Positions 17,355-24,586 of a stretch of 64,000 nucleotides of DNA are shown here, in pieces. The translations under genes and the position numbers were made by a program. The notes under the pieces were generated by a model. That model was given only the letters and a program-made list of their open reading frames with translations. It was not told the origin of the DNA and did no database searches. Numbering within the stretch: the first letter of the stretch is position 1; every line of letters starts with the position of its first letter. Origin of the DNA: Streptomyces sp. NBC_01296 (GTDB lineage: Bacteria; Actinomycetota; Actinomycetes; Streptomycetales; Streptomycetaceae); NCBI RefSeq assembly GCF_035984415.1, contig NZ_CP130720.1, forward strand, positions 7,812,001 to 7,876,000, written 5' to 3'.

Positions 17355-19556
17355 GTGCGAAACCTTCCAGGGCGTGACCAGGGTGCCGAGGGTGGCCAGG
17401 GGGCCGAGCGGGCCGCGGGGCCCGAGGGGGCCGACCAGCGGCTGCTGGGGGAGGCGCTGCTCGACGCCTGCAGCGACGCGGGGGCGTCGATCATCATGCT
17501 CTACCTGCCCGACGCCGCCCGGCGCGTCCTGCACCTGGCGATGGCCGCCGGGGTGTCCCGCGAGTTCGCGCTGCCCTGGTCCCGCGTCGGGCTGGACGAT
17601 CCCATCCCGGTGGCCGACGCCGTCCGGGACAGCCGGCTCGTCTGGCTCGGCGGCCAGGAGGAGACGGCCCGCCGCTACCCGCGCCTCGGCCTGGTCCTGC
17701 CGTACGATTTCGCCCTCGGCGCCGCCCCGATCCCCGCCCGGGCCGCCGACCGGGAGAGGCCCCCGGGCGCCGGTCTCGTACTCCTGTGGCCCGGCTCCCA
17801 CGGGCCCCGCCTGAGCGACGTGGAACGCCGGTCCGTGGAGTCGTCCTGCCACCGTCTCGCGCACATCCTGGGGCAGGCCGCCGACGGCGGCCGCCCGATC
17901 CGCCCGCCGGCACACCCGGTCATACTGCGACCGCTTCCGCCGCCCACACCCGGGCCGGTCGAGGCGGCCGCCGCCCTGGCCTTCGTCCGCAGGCTGCCCG
18001 GCGGCAACTGCGCACTCGACCTGAACGGCACGATCACCTTCATCACCCCCGAGGCCGCCGAGCTGCTCGGCGCACCCGTCTCCGAGCTGCGCGGAGCCCT
18101 GCCCTGGGAGGCCCTTCCCTGGATGGACAACCCCACCATCGAGGACCACTACCGGGCCACCGTGATCAGCCGGATGCCCCGCAGCTTCACCGCCGCGCCC
18201 CCGATCGGCCGGTACCTGCGGTTCGACCTCTACCCCGACGACACCGGGATCAGCGTCCGCATCAGGCCGGTCGCCGACCAGCCCGCCCCGCCGCCCGCCG
18301 CCGCGACCGCCGCCTCGGCGGAGCCGTCCCCCAGCCGGGCCACCGCCCTTTACCAGCTCATGCACCTGGCGGCCAGCCTCACCGAGGCCGCCCACGCCCA
18401 GGACGTGGTCGACCAGGCCGCCGACCAGCTCGTCCCCGCGCTCGGAGCCCAGGCCATGGCCCTCCTGGTGGCGGAGGAACAGCGCCTGCGCATGGTCGGG
18501 CACCGCGGCTACCCGGCCGAGCTCATGGCCCGCTACGACGGCATGCCCCTCAGCCTCGACACCGCCACCACCCACGGCCTGCGTACGGGCAACGCGCTGT
18601 TCTTCGGCGACGAGAACGAGCTCCTGGCCGCCTTCCCGGCGATCGTGGTCGCGGACGGCATGGCCGCCTGGGCCTTCCTGCCGCTGATCGCGTCCAAGCG
18701 CCCCATCGGCACCCTCGTCCTCGCCTACGCACGCCCCCGCACCTTCGCCCCCGGCGAACGGGCCGTCCTCACCTCCATCGCCGGACTCATCGCCCAGGCC
18801 CTGGACCGCGCCCGCATCTACGACTCCACCCACCAGCTCGCCCACAGCCTGCAGACGGGCCTGCTGCCCCACGCCCTGCCCCGCATCCCGGACCTCGAAG
18901 TGGCCGCCCGCTACCTGCCCGCGGCGCACGGCCTCGACATCGGCGGTGACTTCTACGACCTCATCCGCATCGACGACACCACGGTCGCGGCCGCCATCGG
19001 CGACGTCCAGGGCCACAACGTGAACGCCGCCGCCCTCATGGGCCAGGTCCGCGCGGCCGTCCACGCCACCGCCGGCGCACCGCCCGAAGAGGTCCTCGCC
19101 CGCACCAACCGGCTCCTGACCGACCTCGAACCGGGGCTGTTCACCAGCTGTCTGTACGCCCACATCGACCTGGCGGCCCAGACCGCCCACCTGGCCACCG
19201 CCGGCCACCCGCCGCCCCTGCTGCGCCACGCCGGCGGCCCGACGCAGATGCTCCACCTGCCGCCGGGCCTGCTCCTGGGCATCGACCCCGACGCCTCGTA
19301 CACGGCCGTCGAGATCCCCTTCACCCCCGCCACCCTCCTCGCCCTCTACACCGACGGCCTGGTCGAGGTCCCCGGCGAAGACCTCGAGGAAGCCATCGCC
19401 GCGGTCGCCTCGCGCATCACCGGAACCCCCGAGGACCACCCCCTGGACGATCTGGCGGACGACCTCATCGACCACGCCCGCAGCGGCGCCCCGCGCACCG
19501 ACGACACCGCCCTCCTCCTCCTGCGCTCCCAGGCGTCCTCGCGGACTCAGCTGTAG
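17355..19556 (+). CDS. GAF/PAS sensor with SpoIIE-type PP2C phosphatase domain
   Basis: About 733 aa, cytoplasmic. Order: an N-terminal GAF-like domain (ALLDACSDAGASIIMLYLPDAARRVLHLAM), a PAS-like segment around residues 205-300 (CALDLNGTITFITPEAAELLGAPVSEL), a second GAF (ALGAQAMALLVAEEQRLRMVGHRGYP) and a C-terminal PP2C/SpoIIE phosphatase with metal-binding Asp residues in IGGDFYDLIRIDD, AAIGDVQGHNVNAAALMGQ and YTDGLVEV...RTDDTALLLL. Such proteins usually dephosphorylate anti-anti-sigma factors. GTG 17355 lies 12 bp after GGGGAGGG; GTG 17316 is an alternative. No anti-sigma partner is adjacent. The 3' end overlaps the convergent gene by 10 bp. Confidence 0.86.
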   Translation: MRNLPGRDQGAEGGQGAERAAGPEGADQRLLGEALLDACSDAGASIIMLYLPDAARRVLHLAMAAGVSREFALPWSRVGLDDPIPVADAVRDSRLVWLGGQEETARRYPRLGLVLPYDFALGAAPIPARAADRERPPGAGLVLLWPGSHGPRLSDVERRSVESSCHRLAHILGQAADGGRPIRPPAHPVILRPLPPPTPGPVEAAAALAFVRRLPGGNCALDLNGTITFITPEAAELLGAPVSELRGALPWEALPWMDNPTIEDHYRATVISRMPRSFTAAPPIGRYLRFDLYPDDTGISVRIRPVADQPAPPPAAATAASAEPSPSRATALYQLMHLAASLTEAAHAQDVVDQAADQLVPALGAQAMALLVAEEQRLRMVGHRGYPAELMARYDGMPLSLDTATTHGLRTGNALFFGDENELLAAFPAIVVADGMAAWAFLPLIASKRPIGTLVLAYARPRTFAPGERAVLTSIAGLIAQALDRARIYDSTHQLAHSLQTGLLPHALPRIPDLEVAARYLPAAHGLDIGGDFYDLIRIDDTTVAAAIGDVQGHNVNAAALMGQVRAAVHATAGAPPEEVLARTNRLLTDLEPGLFTSCLYAHIDLAAQTAHLATAGHPPPLLRHAGGPTQMLHLPPGLLLGIDPDASYTAVEIPFTPATLLALYTDGLVEVPGEDLEEAIAAVASRITGTPEDHPLDDLADDLIDHARSGAPRTDDTALLLLRSQASSRTQL

Positions 19557-20074
19557 ACCACCGGGCAGCCGTGCGCCAGGCAGTGGCGCGCCGCATGCAG
19601 GTGGAGGGCCGTGTGGAACGTCCTGTCCGCGCCCGGGACTTCGCGCGCGGAGGCGTCGAGGAACCACGAAGTCAGGGCGAGGGGGCCGGAGGGGGCGAGG
19701 ACCTCGGGCGGAAGCGGCACGGACGCCGCCAGGCGCTGCGCCATGAGCAGCACCTGCGGAGCGCCGGCGATGGCGACGGGGTCGTCGGGCTCCTCCTGCG
19801 TCGTCACCGTGATCTCCGGGTCGAGGGAGAGCGGCACCAGCACGGACCAGGCGAGCAGGTCGTCCGCTCCGTGTTCCCGGCACAGCTCGACGAACCCGCC
19901 CATCGGGGCGACCAGCTTCTCCTCGAAGCGGGGTGCCGGGCCCGACCCGGGTTCGTACGGCGGCAGCCCGCGCCTGCCCAGTTCCCGGTTCAGCCCGGAC
20001 GCGATCTCGGCCCGGCCGCCCTCGTCCGCATCGTGCCAGTCCTCCGCGGTGACGCTCACCATGTATATGCCCAT
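19547..20074 (-). CDS. conserved hypothetical protein
   Basis: 175 aa, not recognised. It begins MGIYMVSVTAEDWHDADEGGRAEIASGLNREL and contains PRFEEKLVAPMGGFVELCREHGADDLLAWSVLVPLSL, DPEITVTTQEEPDDPVAIAGAPQVL and a C-terminal LHLHAARHCLAHGCPVVYS. It is a soluble alpha/beta-looking protein with no signal peptide or membrane segment. The ATG at 20074 is preferred to an upstream TTG at 20155, because the extra 27 codons come from a terminator hairpin. Codon use is typical for the genome, so it is probably a real gene. Confidence 0.7.
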   Translation of the reverse strand: MGIYMVSVTAEDWHDADEGGRAEIASGLNRELGRRGLPPYEPGSGPAPRFEEKLVAPMGGFVELCREHGADDLLAWSVLVPLSLDPEITVTTQEEPDDPVAIAGAPQVLLMAQRLAASVPLPPEVLAPSGPLALTSWFLDASAREVPGADRTFHTALHLHAARHCLAHGCPVVYS

Positions 20075-20108
20075 GGGCCACAACGTAACGCGGGGCGCGG
20101 AACGTGAC

Positions 20109-20141
20109 GGAGCCCGGGAGCATATCCAGCTCCCGGGCTCC
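20109..20141 (-). terminator. 13-bp hairpin terminator ending the permuted tRNA locus
   Basis: A perfect inverted repeat GGAGCCCGGGAGC (20109-20121) and its complement (20129-20141) closes on a 7-nt loop. It lies between the tRNA-like RNAs and the minus-strand gene below, so it most likely ends the transcript coming from 21227. Confidence 0.75.
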
Positions 20142-20178
20142 AGCTTGCCACCCAATTGCGCACACCGGCGGCGTTTAA

Positions 20179-20286
20179 GAGCCGCGGATCATTCTGAGAC
20201 CGACGTGTTCTGCCTTTGAACTACCGCGCCACGAGAGAGGCGCAGAGGGGACTTGAACCCCCATCCGTCGATGATCGTCCGCGCTC
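20179..20286 (-). tRNA. circularly permuted tRNA-like RNA 2 (CTC in anticodon position)
   Basis: Reading the minus strand, the 3' half comes first: anticodon-stem strand CGACG (20270-20266), short variable region, T-arm GGGGG-TTCAAGT-CCCCT (20262-20246), acceptor strand CTGCGCC (20245-20239). An 8-nt linker then leads to acceptor strand GGCGCGG (20230-20224), TA, D-arm GTTC-AAAGGCA-GAAC (20221-20207) and anticodon-stem strand CGTCG (20205-20201). The two acceptor strands pair over 7 bp (one G-T) and the anticodon strands over 5 bp. Beyond the loop, ATGATC (20192-20187) pairs with GATCAT (20276-20271), and CGCG and CTC blocks extend the helix. The CTC at 20198-20196 would read Glu codons. No CCA is encoded. 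Confidence 0.62.
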
Positions 20287-20312
20287 GGTCGATCCGGCGT
20301 TCGGCGGCGAAT

Positions 20313-20445
20313 GCTGAGACTGGAGCGAGAATCTGAGTTTCACGGGGCCGCCTCTACCGGCTTGGGCCACCCCGGCACGTGTGCCGGGGGAGGGATTCGA
20401 ACCCCCAACTGACACCCCTTGGTCAGCTTCAACATCAGTTTCAGC
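20313..20445 (-). tRNA. circularly permuted tRNA-like RNA 1 (GAA in anticodon position)
   Basis: Minus-strand order: anticodon-stem strand GGGGT (20418-20414), variable region, T-arm GGGGG-TTCGAAT-CCCTC (20406-20390), acceptor strand CCCCGGC (20389-20383) with discriminator A. A short linker leads to acceptor strand GCCGGGG (20376-20370), TG, D-arm GCC...GGTAGA...GGC (20367-20350) and anticodon-stem strand GCCCC (20348-20344), then G-T-G-A-A (20343-20339), a Phe-type loop. The acceptor stem is a perfect 7 bp. The outer ends pair as CAGATTC (20335-20329) with GAAGCTG (20430-20424), 6 of 7, and CAGTCTCAGC (20322-20313) with GCTGAAACTG (20445-20436), 9 of 10. The RNA thus folds like a tRNA opened at the anticodon loop and closed at the acceptor end. 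Confidence 0.66.
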
Positions 20446-20495
20446 TTTGCGCTTTGCGCGCACCCCCCCCGCTCGCACAGGGGGCGATCTTGAGG

Positions 20496-21227
20496 CTACC
20501 GGAACAGGTAGCCGAACACTGCATCCCCGACGCGCTGGTCGGTGACCTCGGTGCCGTTGGCCTCCTCGCGGGCGAACTTGACGGCTTGCTGGAGCCTTTC
20601 GACCCGGTCGAGGAGCTCGTTGACCCGGCGGGCCGGCAGCGCGCCGGAGAACTTCACCGTCGTCCAGTAACCGACCGGGATGTCCTCGTAGTACACCTCG
20701 ACCTGGGCCGGGTGCTTCTCCGTCGCCTCGGCCTTCACGTGGTTGCGCGGCACCTTCTTGGTGCGGATCGTGCGGACCGGGTCGGTCTTCCACGCATCCG
20801 TCGAGGGGTCGAGGTTCCACGCCTCCGACGCGTCCAGGACGGGGAGCTTGCGTACGAACGTGTGCAGGTCGGTGAGCTGCTTCTCGAGGAACAGCAGGTA
20901 CGGGACGGGTACTTGGGGCAGCAGGACCGTTCCGTCGACGACGACGTCCGCAGCCGCCGTGCGGTTCGCCCAGTCCTTCGTCGCCGTCACGTCGAACAGC
21001 CGCGTCAGCGTTCCCGCCGTCGCGCGCAGCACGTCCTCCGCCTTGACCTGCACCCGCGTGGACTCGGGCGGCAGTTGCTCGCCCTCCTCGTCCTTGGGCT
21101 GGTACGTCCGCGAGATACCGGCGAGCAACGCCGGCTTCTGGACGTCCTGGTGGGCTTGGGTCAGCTCCTGGAGAGACTTGGACTTGACGCCCTTCTCCAC
21201 TGCGATGATCTGATTCAACTTCGGCAC
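20496..21227 (-). CDS. unrecognised conserved protein upstream of the permuted tRNA-like RNAs
   Basis: 243 aa, function unknown to me. It begins MPKLNQIIAVEKGVKSKSLQELTQAHQDVQKPALLAGISRTY, with a lysine-rich, helical start, followed by PKDEEGEQLPPESTRVQVKAEDVL and ATAGTLTRLFDVTATKDWANRTAAADVVVDG. The segment VPVPYLLFLEKQLTDLHTFVRKLPVLD precedes DPVRTIRTKKVPRNHVKAEATEKHPAQVEVYYEDIPVGYWTTVKFSG, and the end is helical. There is no signal peptide or membrane span. GTG 21227 is preceded by a -10-like TAGCTT at leaderless distance. The gene ends 41-50 bp before the first RNA and no terminator lies between, so protein and RNAs are probably one transcript. Confidence 0.8.
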   Translation of the reverse strand: MPKLNQIIAVEKGVKSKSLQELTQAHQDVQKPALLAGISRTYQPKDEEGEQLPPESTRVQVKAEDVLRATAGTLTRLFDVTATKDWANRTAAADVVVDGTVLLPQVPVPYLLFLEKQLTDLHTFVRKLPVLDASEAWNLDPSTDAWKTDPVRTIRTKKVPRNHVKAEATEKHPAQVEVYYEDIPVGYWTTVKFSGALPARRVNELLDRVERLQQAVKFAREEANGTEVTDQRVGDAVFGYLFR

Positions 21228-21233
21228 ACGAGG

Positions 21234-21239
21234 AAGCTA
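21234..21239 (-). promoter_or_regulatory. -10 element, leaderless promoter
   Basis: TAGCTT on the minus strand ends seven bases before the GTG at 21227, matching TANNNT and placing the transcription start on or next to the start codon. No ribosome site is visible and no good -35 is seen. Confidence 0.5.
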
Positions 21240-21298
21240 ACAGCACAACAGTCCACCGCACACCCGAGTTTTCGTGCGGGCCTCCCCGCGAACGCGCG

Positions 21299-21339
21299 CG
21301 GCCCGTTCCGCCGCCCGTGGTGGGCGGCGGAACGGGCCG
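21299..21339 (-). terminator. 18-bp hairpin terminator after gap
   Basis: A perfect 18-bp inverted repeat (21299-21316 with 21322-21339) closes on a GTGGT loop. It lies 37 bp beyond the gap stop and isolates the unknown gene at 21227 from gap transcription. Confidence 0.88.
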
Positions 21340-21375
21340 TGAGTACGCGCAGCGTGCGACTTGCGTGCGATGGGA

Positions 21376-22821
21376 TCAGACCGCCGGGGCCGGGTACGTC
21401 GGGTACTCGACGCCCGAGACGTGCTGGACGACGCGGATGACCTGGCACGAGTAGCCGAACTCGTTGTCGTACCAGAGGTAGAGGATGGCGTTGTCGCCGT
21501 CCACCTTGGTGGCGCCCGCGTCGACGATCGAGGAGTGGCGCGAACCGACGAAGTCCATGGAGACGGCGTCGGGAGCCGTGGTGAAGTCGATCTGGCGCTT
21601 GAGCGGCGAGTGCAGCGAGACGTCGCGGAGGTAGTCGAGGACCTCTTCGCGGGTGGTCTCACGGCCCAGGCGCAGGCTCAGGATGGCGATCGAGACGTCC
21701 GGGACGGGGACGCGGATCGAGCTGCCGGTGATCGGCGCCTTGAGGTCGGGCAGCGCCTTCGCGACGGCGGAGGCGGCGCCGGTCTCGGTGATGACCATGT
21801 TGAGCGGCGCGGAGCGGCCGCGACGGTCGGCCTTGTGGTAGTTGTCCAGCAGGTTCTGGTCGTTCGTGAACGAGTGGACGGTCTCCACGTGACCGCGCAG
21901 GACACCGTACTCGTCGTCCATGGCCTTGAGCGGCGGGACGATCGCGTTGGTGGTGCAGGAGGCGCAGGACAGGATCTGCTCGTCCGGCTTGATGGTGTCG
22001 TGGTTGACGCCGTGGACGATGTTCGGGACGTCGCCCTTGCCCGGAGCCGTCAGGACGACCTTGTCGATGCCGGGGCGCAGGTGCTTGGACAGACCCTCGC
22101 GGTCACGCCACTTGCCCGTGTTGTCGATGAGGATGGCGTCCTTGATGCCGTGCTCGGTGTAGTCCACCTCGGACGGGTCGTTCGCGTAGATCACCTTGAT
22201 GGCGTTGCCGTTGGCGATGATCGTGCTGTTCGCCTCGTCGACGGTGATCGTGCCCTGGAACTGGCCGTGGATCGAGTCGCGGCGCAGCAGCGAGGCGCGC
22301 TTGACCAGGTCGGCCTCGCCGCCCCCGCGGACGACGACGGCGCGCAGGCGCAGCCCGTTGCCGGAGCCGGCCTTCTCGATGAGCAGGCGGGCGACGAGGC
22401 GGCCGATGCGGCCGAAGCCGTACAGGACGACGTCGCGGCCGTCGCCGCGCTCGATCTTGTTCGCACCGGTGGCACCGGCGACGGCCTCGGCGGTGAAGCG
22501 CTCCACGGTCAGGCCGCGGTCGTCGGCCTTGTAGTTGGCGGCGAGCATGCCGATGTCGATCTGGGACGGGCCCAGATCCAGCGTGGTGAGCGCCTGCAGG
22601 AACGGCAGGGTCTCCGTGACGGAGAGCTCCTCGCCGGCTATCTGACGGGCGAATCGGTGGGTCTTCAGGATGCTGACCACCGACTTGTTCACCAAGGAGC
22701 GGCTGTGCAGCAGGATCGTCACGTCCTGCTCGCGGTGCAGCTTCCCGATGATCGGGATCATCGACTCCGCGATCTCCTCGCGGTTCTTCCAGTTGGTGAA
22801 CGAGTCGTCATTGACAGTCAC
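21376..22821 (-). CDS. gap: glyceraldehyde-3-phosphate dehydrogenase with N-terminal extension
   Basis: 481 aa, about 150 longer than standard GAPDH. Residues 1-128 are an extra, mostly helical domain (REEIAESMIPIIGKLHREQDV, LVNKSVVSILKTHRFARQIAG). The Rossmann motif VVLYGFGRIGRLVARLL starts near residue 131, and the catalytic motif SCASCTTNAIVPPLKAM places the active Cys at about 289. NMVITETGAASAVAKALPDLK and the C-terminal WYDNEFGYSCQVIRV are typical of GAPDH. It should make 1,3-bisphosphoglycerate from G3P with NAD(P). The long form is known in actinobacteria and some other bacteria, usually as a second copy beside the housekeeping gap. GTG start; it has its own promoter and a strong terminator. 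Confidence 0.93.
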   Translation of the reverse strand: MTVNDDSFTNWKNREEIAESMIPIIGKLHREQDVTILLHSRSLVNKSVVSILKTHRFARQIAGEELSVTETLPFLQALTTLDLGPSQIDIGMLAANYKADDRGLTVERFTAEAVAGATGANKIERGDGRDVVLYGFGRIGRLVARLLIEKAGSGNGLRLRAVVVRGGGEADLVKRASLLRRDSIHGQFQGTITVDEANSTIIANGNAIKVIYANDPSEVDYTEHGIKDAILIDNTGKWRDREGLSKHLRPGIDKVVLTAPGKGDVPNIVHGVNHDTIKPDEQILSCASCTTNAIVPPLKAMDDEYGVLRGHVETVHSFTNDQNLLDNYHKADRRGRSAPLNMVITETGAASAVAKALPDLKAPITGSSIRVPVPDVSIAILSLRLGRETTREEVLDYLRDVSLHSPLKRQIDFTTAPDAVSMDFVGSRHSSIVDAGATKVDGDNAILYLWYDNEFGYSCQVIRVVQHVSGVEYPTYPAPAV

Positions 22822-22852
22822 AGGTTTATCTTTCGAGCTAGGCGGCGCTCAC

Positions 22853-22883
22853 ATGCTAACCCGACGCCACTTTGGGCACTCAA
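22853..22883 (-). promoter_or_regulatory. promoter of gap
   Basis: On the minus strand TTGAGT (22883-22878) and TAGCAT (22858-22853) form a -35/-10 pair with a 19-bp spacer, giving a leader of about 25 nt before the GTG at 22821. Confidence 0.5.
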
Positions 22884-23157
22884 GGGGTACCGTCGGAGCA
22901 ACCATTTGCGGTGATCTGTCGGATTTGCCCTTGGGTAATCCTCCGAGTGGCCCGCGCGCTCACGAAAGAGGGCGGAGAGGGAAGGCGGGGGAGGGGTGAG
23001 GGGGCGACATCCCGTCGCGGAGGCCGGTGGGCCGTCCGGGGGGGGGGCAGAGGTGAAGACGTATCCATCATGACAGGTCAGAGGCCGTTTTCGTAGGATC
23101 AAGGGCACAGTCGATTGCCCTTGTTTGGGCCCCTGTGCGGCTTTGAGAATCACCGTC
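22884..23157. other. divergent intergenic region between gap and the 128-aa protein gene
   Basis: This stretch has no gene. It holds a purine-rich tract (about 22969-23010) and a run of nine or more G (about 23038-23048), then the promoter and hairpin described for the plus-strand gene. I see no RNA gene in it. Confidence 0.6.
23070..23122 (+). promoter_or_regulatory. promoter and start-site hairpin for the 128-aa protein
   Basis: ATGACA (23070-23075) and TAGGAT (23094-23099) are spaced by 18 bp. Directly after the -10 lies an inverted repeat AAGGGCA-N8-TGCCCTT (23101-23107 and 23116-23122), which covers the expected transcription start. It could act as an operator or as a 5' mRNA hairpin. 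Confidence 0.5.
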
Positions 23158-23544
23158 ATGAATCACTCGGCGAACATCAATCACGACGCAGTCCTCCGAG
23201 CCCGGGTCGCCCTCCTCGGATCGGCGAAGCCGCCCGTCCGCGAGCGGGTCGCGGCCTACCGCGTCCTGGTCCAGGTCAGCCCCCTGGCCTACCTGCCCCT
23301 GCTGTCCGCCGCACTGTGGAAGTACAGCCGCTACGAGTTCGCTCACCAGCCGGAGACCGCGCTGGCCCTGCGCGCCGAGTCCGTCGCCGCCGCGCGGCGC
23401 ATGTGCGCGCTGGAACCCGGCTGGGGTGATCTCCTCGTCACCGCACTGACCAACCACCGGGAGCTGTTGATCCTCATGGACCGGCAGGAAGAGGTGCGCG
23501 CGGTGGAGGAAGAGCTCACGCGCCTGGCGTCCGACGAGCGGTAG
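23158..23544 (+). CDS. small helical hypothetical protein
   Basis: 128 aa beginning MNHSANINHDAVLRARVALLGSAKPPVRERVAAYRVLVQVSPLAYLPLLSAALWKYSRYEFAHQPETALALRAESVAAARRMCALEPGWGDLLVTALTNHRELLILMDRQEEVRAVEEEL. The spacing of Ala/Leu-rich helices with alternating small residues is TPR-like, but I do not recognise a family. It is soluble, with no signal peptide. It is expressed from its own promoter, divergent from gap, and ends at a strong bidirectional terminator. Confidence 0.75.
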   Translation: MNHSANINHDAVLRARVALLGSAKPPVRERVAAYRVLVQVSPLAYLPLLSAALWKYSRYEFAHQPETALALRAESVAAARRMCALEPGWGDLLVTALTNHRELLILMDRQEEVRAVEEELTRLASDER

Positions 23545-23553
23545 CCGGCCGCC

Positions 23554-23591
23554 GCGGTGCCCGACCGGCCGCACGGCCGGTCGGGCACCGC
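23554..23591. terminator. 17-bp bidirectional hairpin terminator
   Basis: A perfect 17-bp inverted repeat (23554-23570 with 23575-23591), loop GCAC, lies between two convergent genes and can end both transcripts. Confidence 0.88.
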
Positions 23592-23624
23592 GCACCGGGA
23601 GTGGCCCGGACGGCCCGTACGCCG

Positions 23625-24497
23625 TCAGCCGGCGATCGGGTACATGGTTCCCCGGCGCCCCTCCGGCGAGGTCAGCCACTCCAGCTTCTCCGCCGTGTCG
23701 GTGGCCGGCAGCGGGGTGTGCAGCACGATCGAGAGGTCGGGCCGGGCCGGTACGCGCAGCTGCGTCGACTCGACGAACAGCGTCCCCACGACCGGGTGCT
23801 CGATCTCCTTGCGGATCTGGCCGCCGGGCCGGATGTCCCGCTGGTCCCACAGCGCGGTGAACTCGGGGCTGAGCTCCCGCGCCTCCTCGATGACCGCGCG
23901 GAACCCCTCGTCCTCGGGCCACTCCGAGCTCGCGGCCCGGTACTGGGCGACCACGGTGCAGGCGATGTCCGCCCAGTGGGGGGAACGGGCCTTGTAGATG
24001 GGGTCGGTGAAGAACGCGATCAGACAGTTCTGCACGATCTCCGGGCGCATGCCGAGCACGAGCGCGGCCGCGTCGTTGTACAGCACGGTGTTCCAGTACA
24101 CGTCCATGATGTGCGCGGGGAACGGCATCCAGGCGTCGATCAGCCGCTTCAGCCCCTGGCACATGTCCCGGTCGGCGGGCGCCACTTCGAGCGCGGGCGG
24201 GTTGAGCCCCGCCAGTACGTACAGGTGCCGGCGCTCGGCGCTGGACATCTTGAGGACCCGCCCCACCGAGTCGAGGACCTGCGGCGACACCGTGATGTCG
24301 CGGCCCTGCTCCAGCCACTGGTACCAGGACACCCCGACCCCCGCGAGCACGGCGACCTCCTCCCGGCGCAGCCCCGGGGTGCGGCGGCGGGCCCCGCCGT
24401 CGGGCAGGCCCGCCTCGACGGGGGTGACCCGCGCCCGTCTGCTCATCAGGAACTCGCGCAGCTCGGAACGGCGGTGCTTGTCGATCGGTGTAGCCAC
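23625..24497 (-). CDS. XRE-family regulator with MmyB-type ligand domain
   Basis: 290 aa. An N-terminal helix-turn-helix follows a conserved RRTPGLRREEVAVLAGVGVSWYQWLEQGRDITVSPQVLDSVGRVL block, with the recognition helix in VGVSWYQWLEQGR. The C-terminal MmyB-like domain (VYWNTVLYNDAAALVLGM, FTDPIYKARSPHWADIA, ELSPEFTALWDQRDI, HPVVGTLFVESTQLRVPARPDLSIVLHTPLP) binds small hydrophobic ligands in characterised members. It is divergent from a DHA2 drug exporter, with a 14-bp palindrome between them, so it is probably the exporter's regulator. GTG start with GGGGGAG upstream. Confidence 0.92.
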   Translation of the reverse strand: MATPIDKHRRSELREFLMSRRARVTPVEAGLPDGGARRRTPGLRREEVAVLAGVGVSWYQWLEQGRDITVSPQVLDSVGRVLKMSSAERRHLYVLAGLNPPALEVAPADRDMCQGLKRLIDAWMPFPAHIMDVYWNTVLYNDAAALVLGMRPEIVQNCLIAFFTDPIYKARSPHWADIACTVVAQYRAASSEWPEDEGFRAVIEEARELSPEFTALWDQRDIRPGGQIRKEIEHPVVGTLFVESTQLRVPARPDLSIVLHTPLPATDTAEKLEWLTSPEGRRGTMYPIAG

Positions 24498-24518
24498 TCA
24501 CTCCCCCTGTCGGCTGCC

Positions 24519-24532
24519 TGGTGGTGCCACCA
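24519..24532. promoter_or_regulatory. candidate operator in the divergent regulator/exporter promoter
   Basis: The inverted repeat TGGTG-N4-CACCA lies midway between the two divergent start codons, where a regulator could control both genes. It is short, so chance cannot be excluded. Confidence 0.4.
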
Positions 24533-24586
24533 ACAGGATAAGTTCCCACTCTCCACGGGCATTCCCGGGCCGCGAGGGTAGTGGCC

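Noticed and set aside
16744..17814. Plus-strand frame of 356 codons across the GNAT and the phosphatase start
   Set aside because: Out of frame with both recognisable proteins and Arg/Pro-rich; an ATG at 17347 in it has a ribosome site but leads into nonsense-like sequence.
20246..20376. An ordinary tRNA running from GCCGGGG (20376) to the next T-arm (20246)
   Set aside because: The following acceptor strand is CTGCGCC, which cannot pair with GCCGGGG, and the middle has no suitable anticodon arm; pairing works only in the permuted order.
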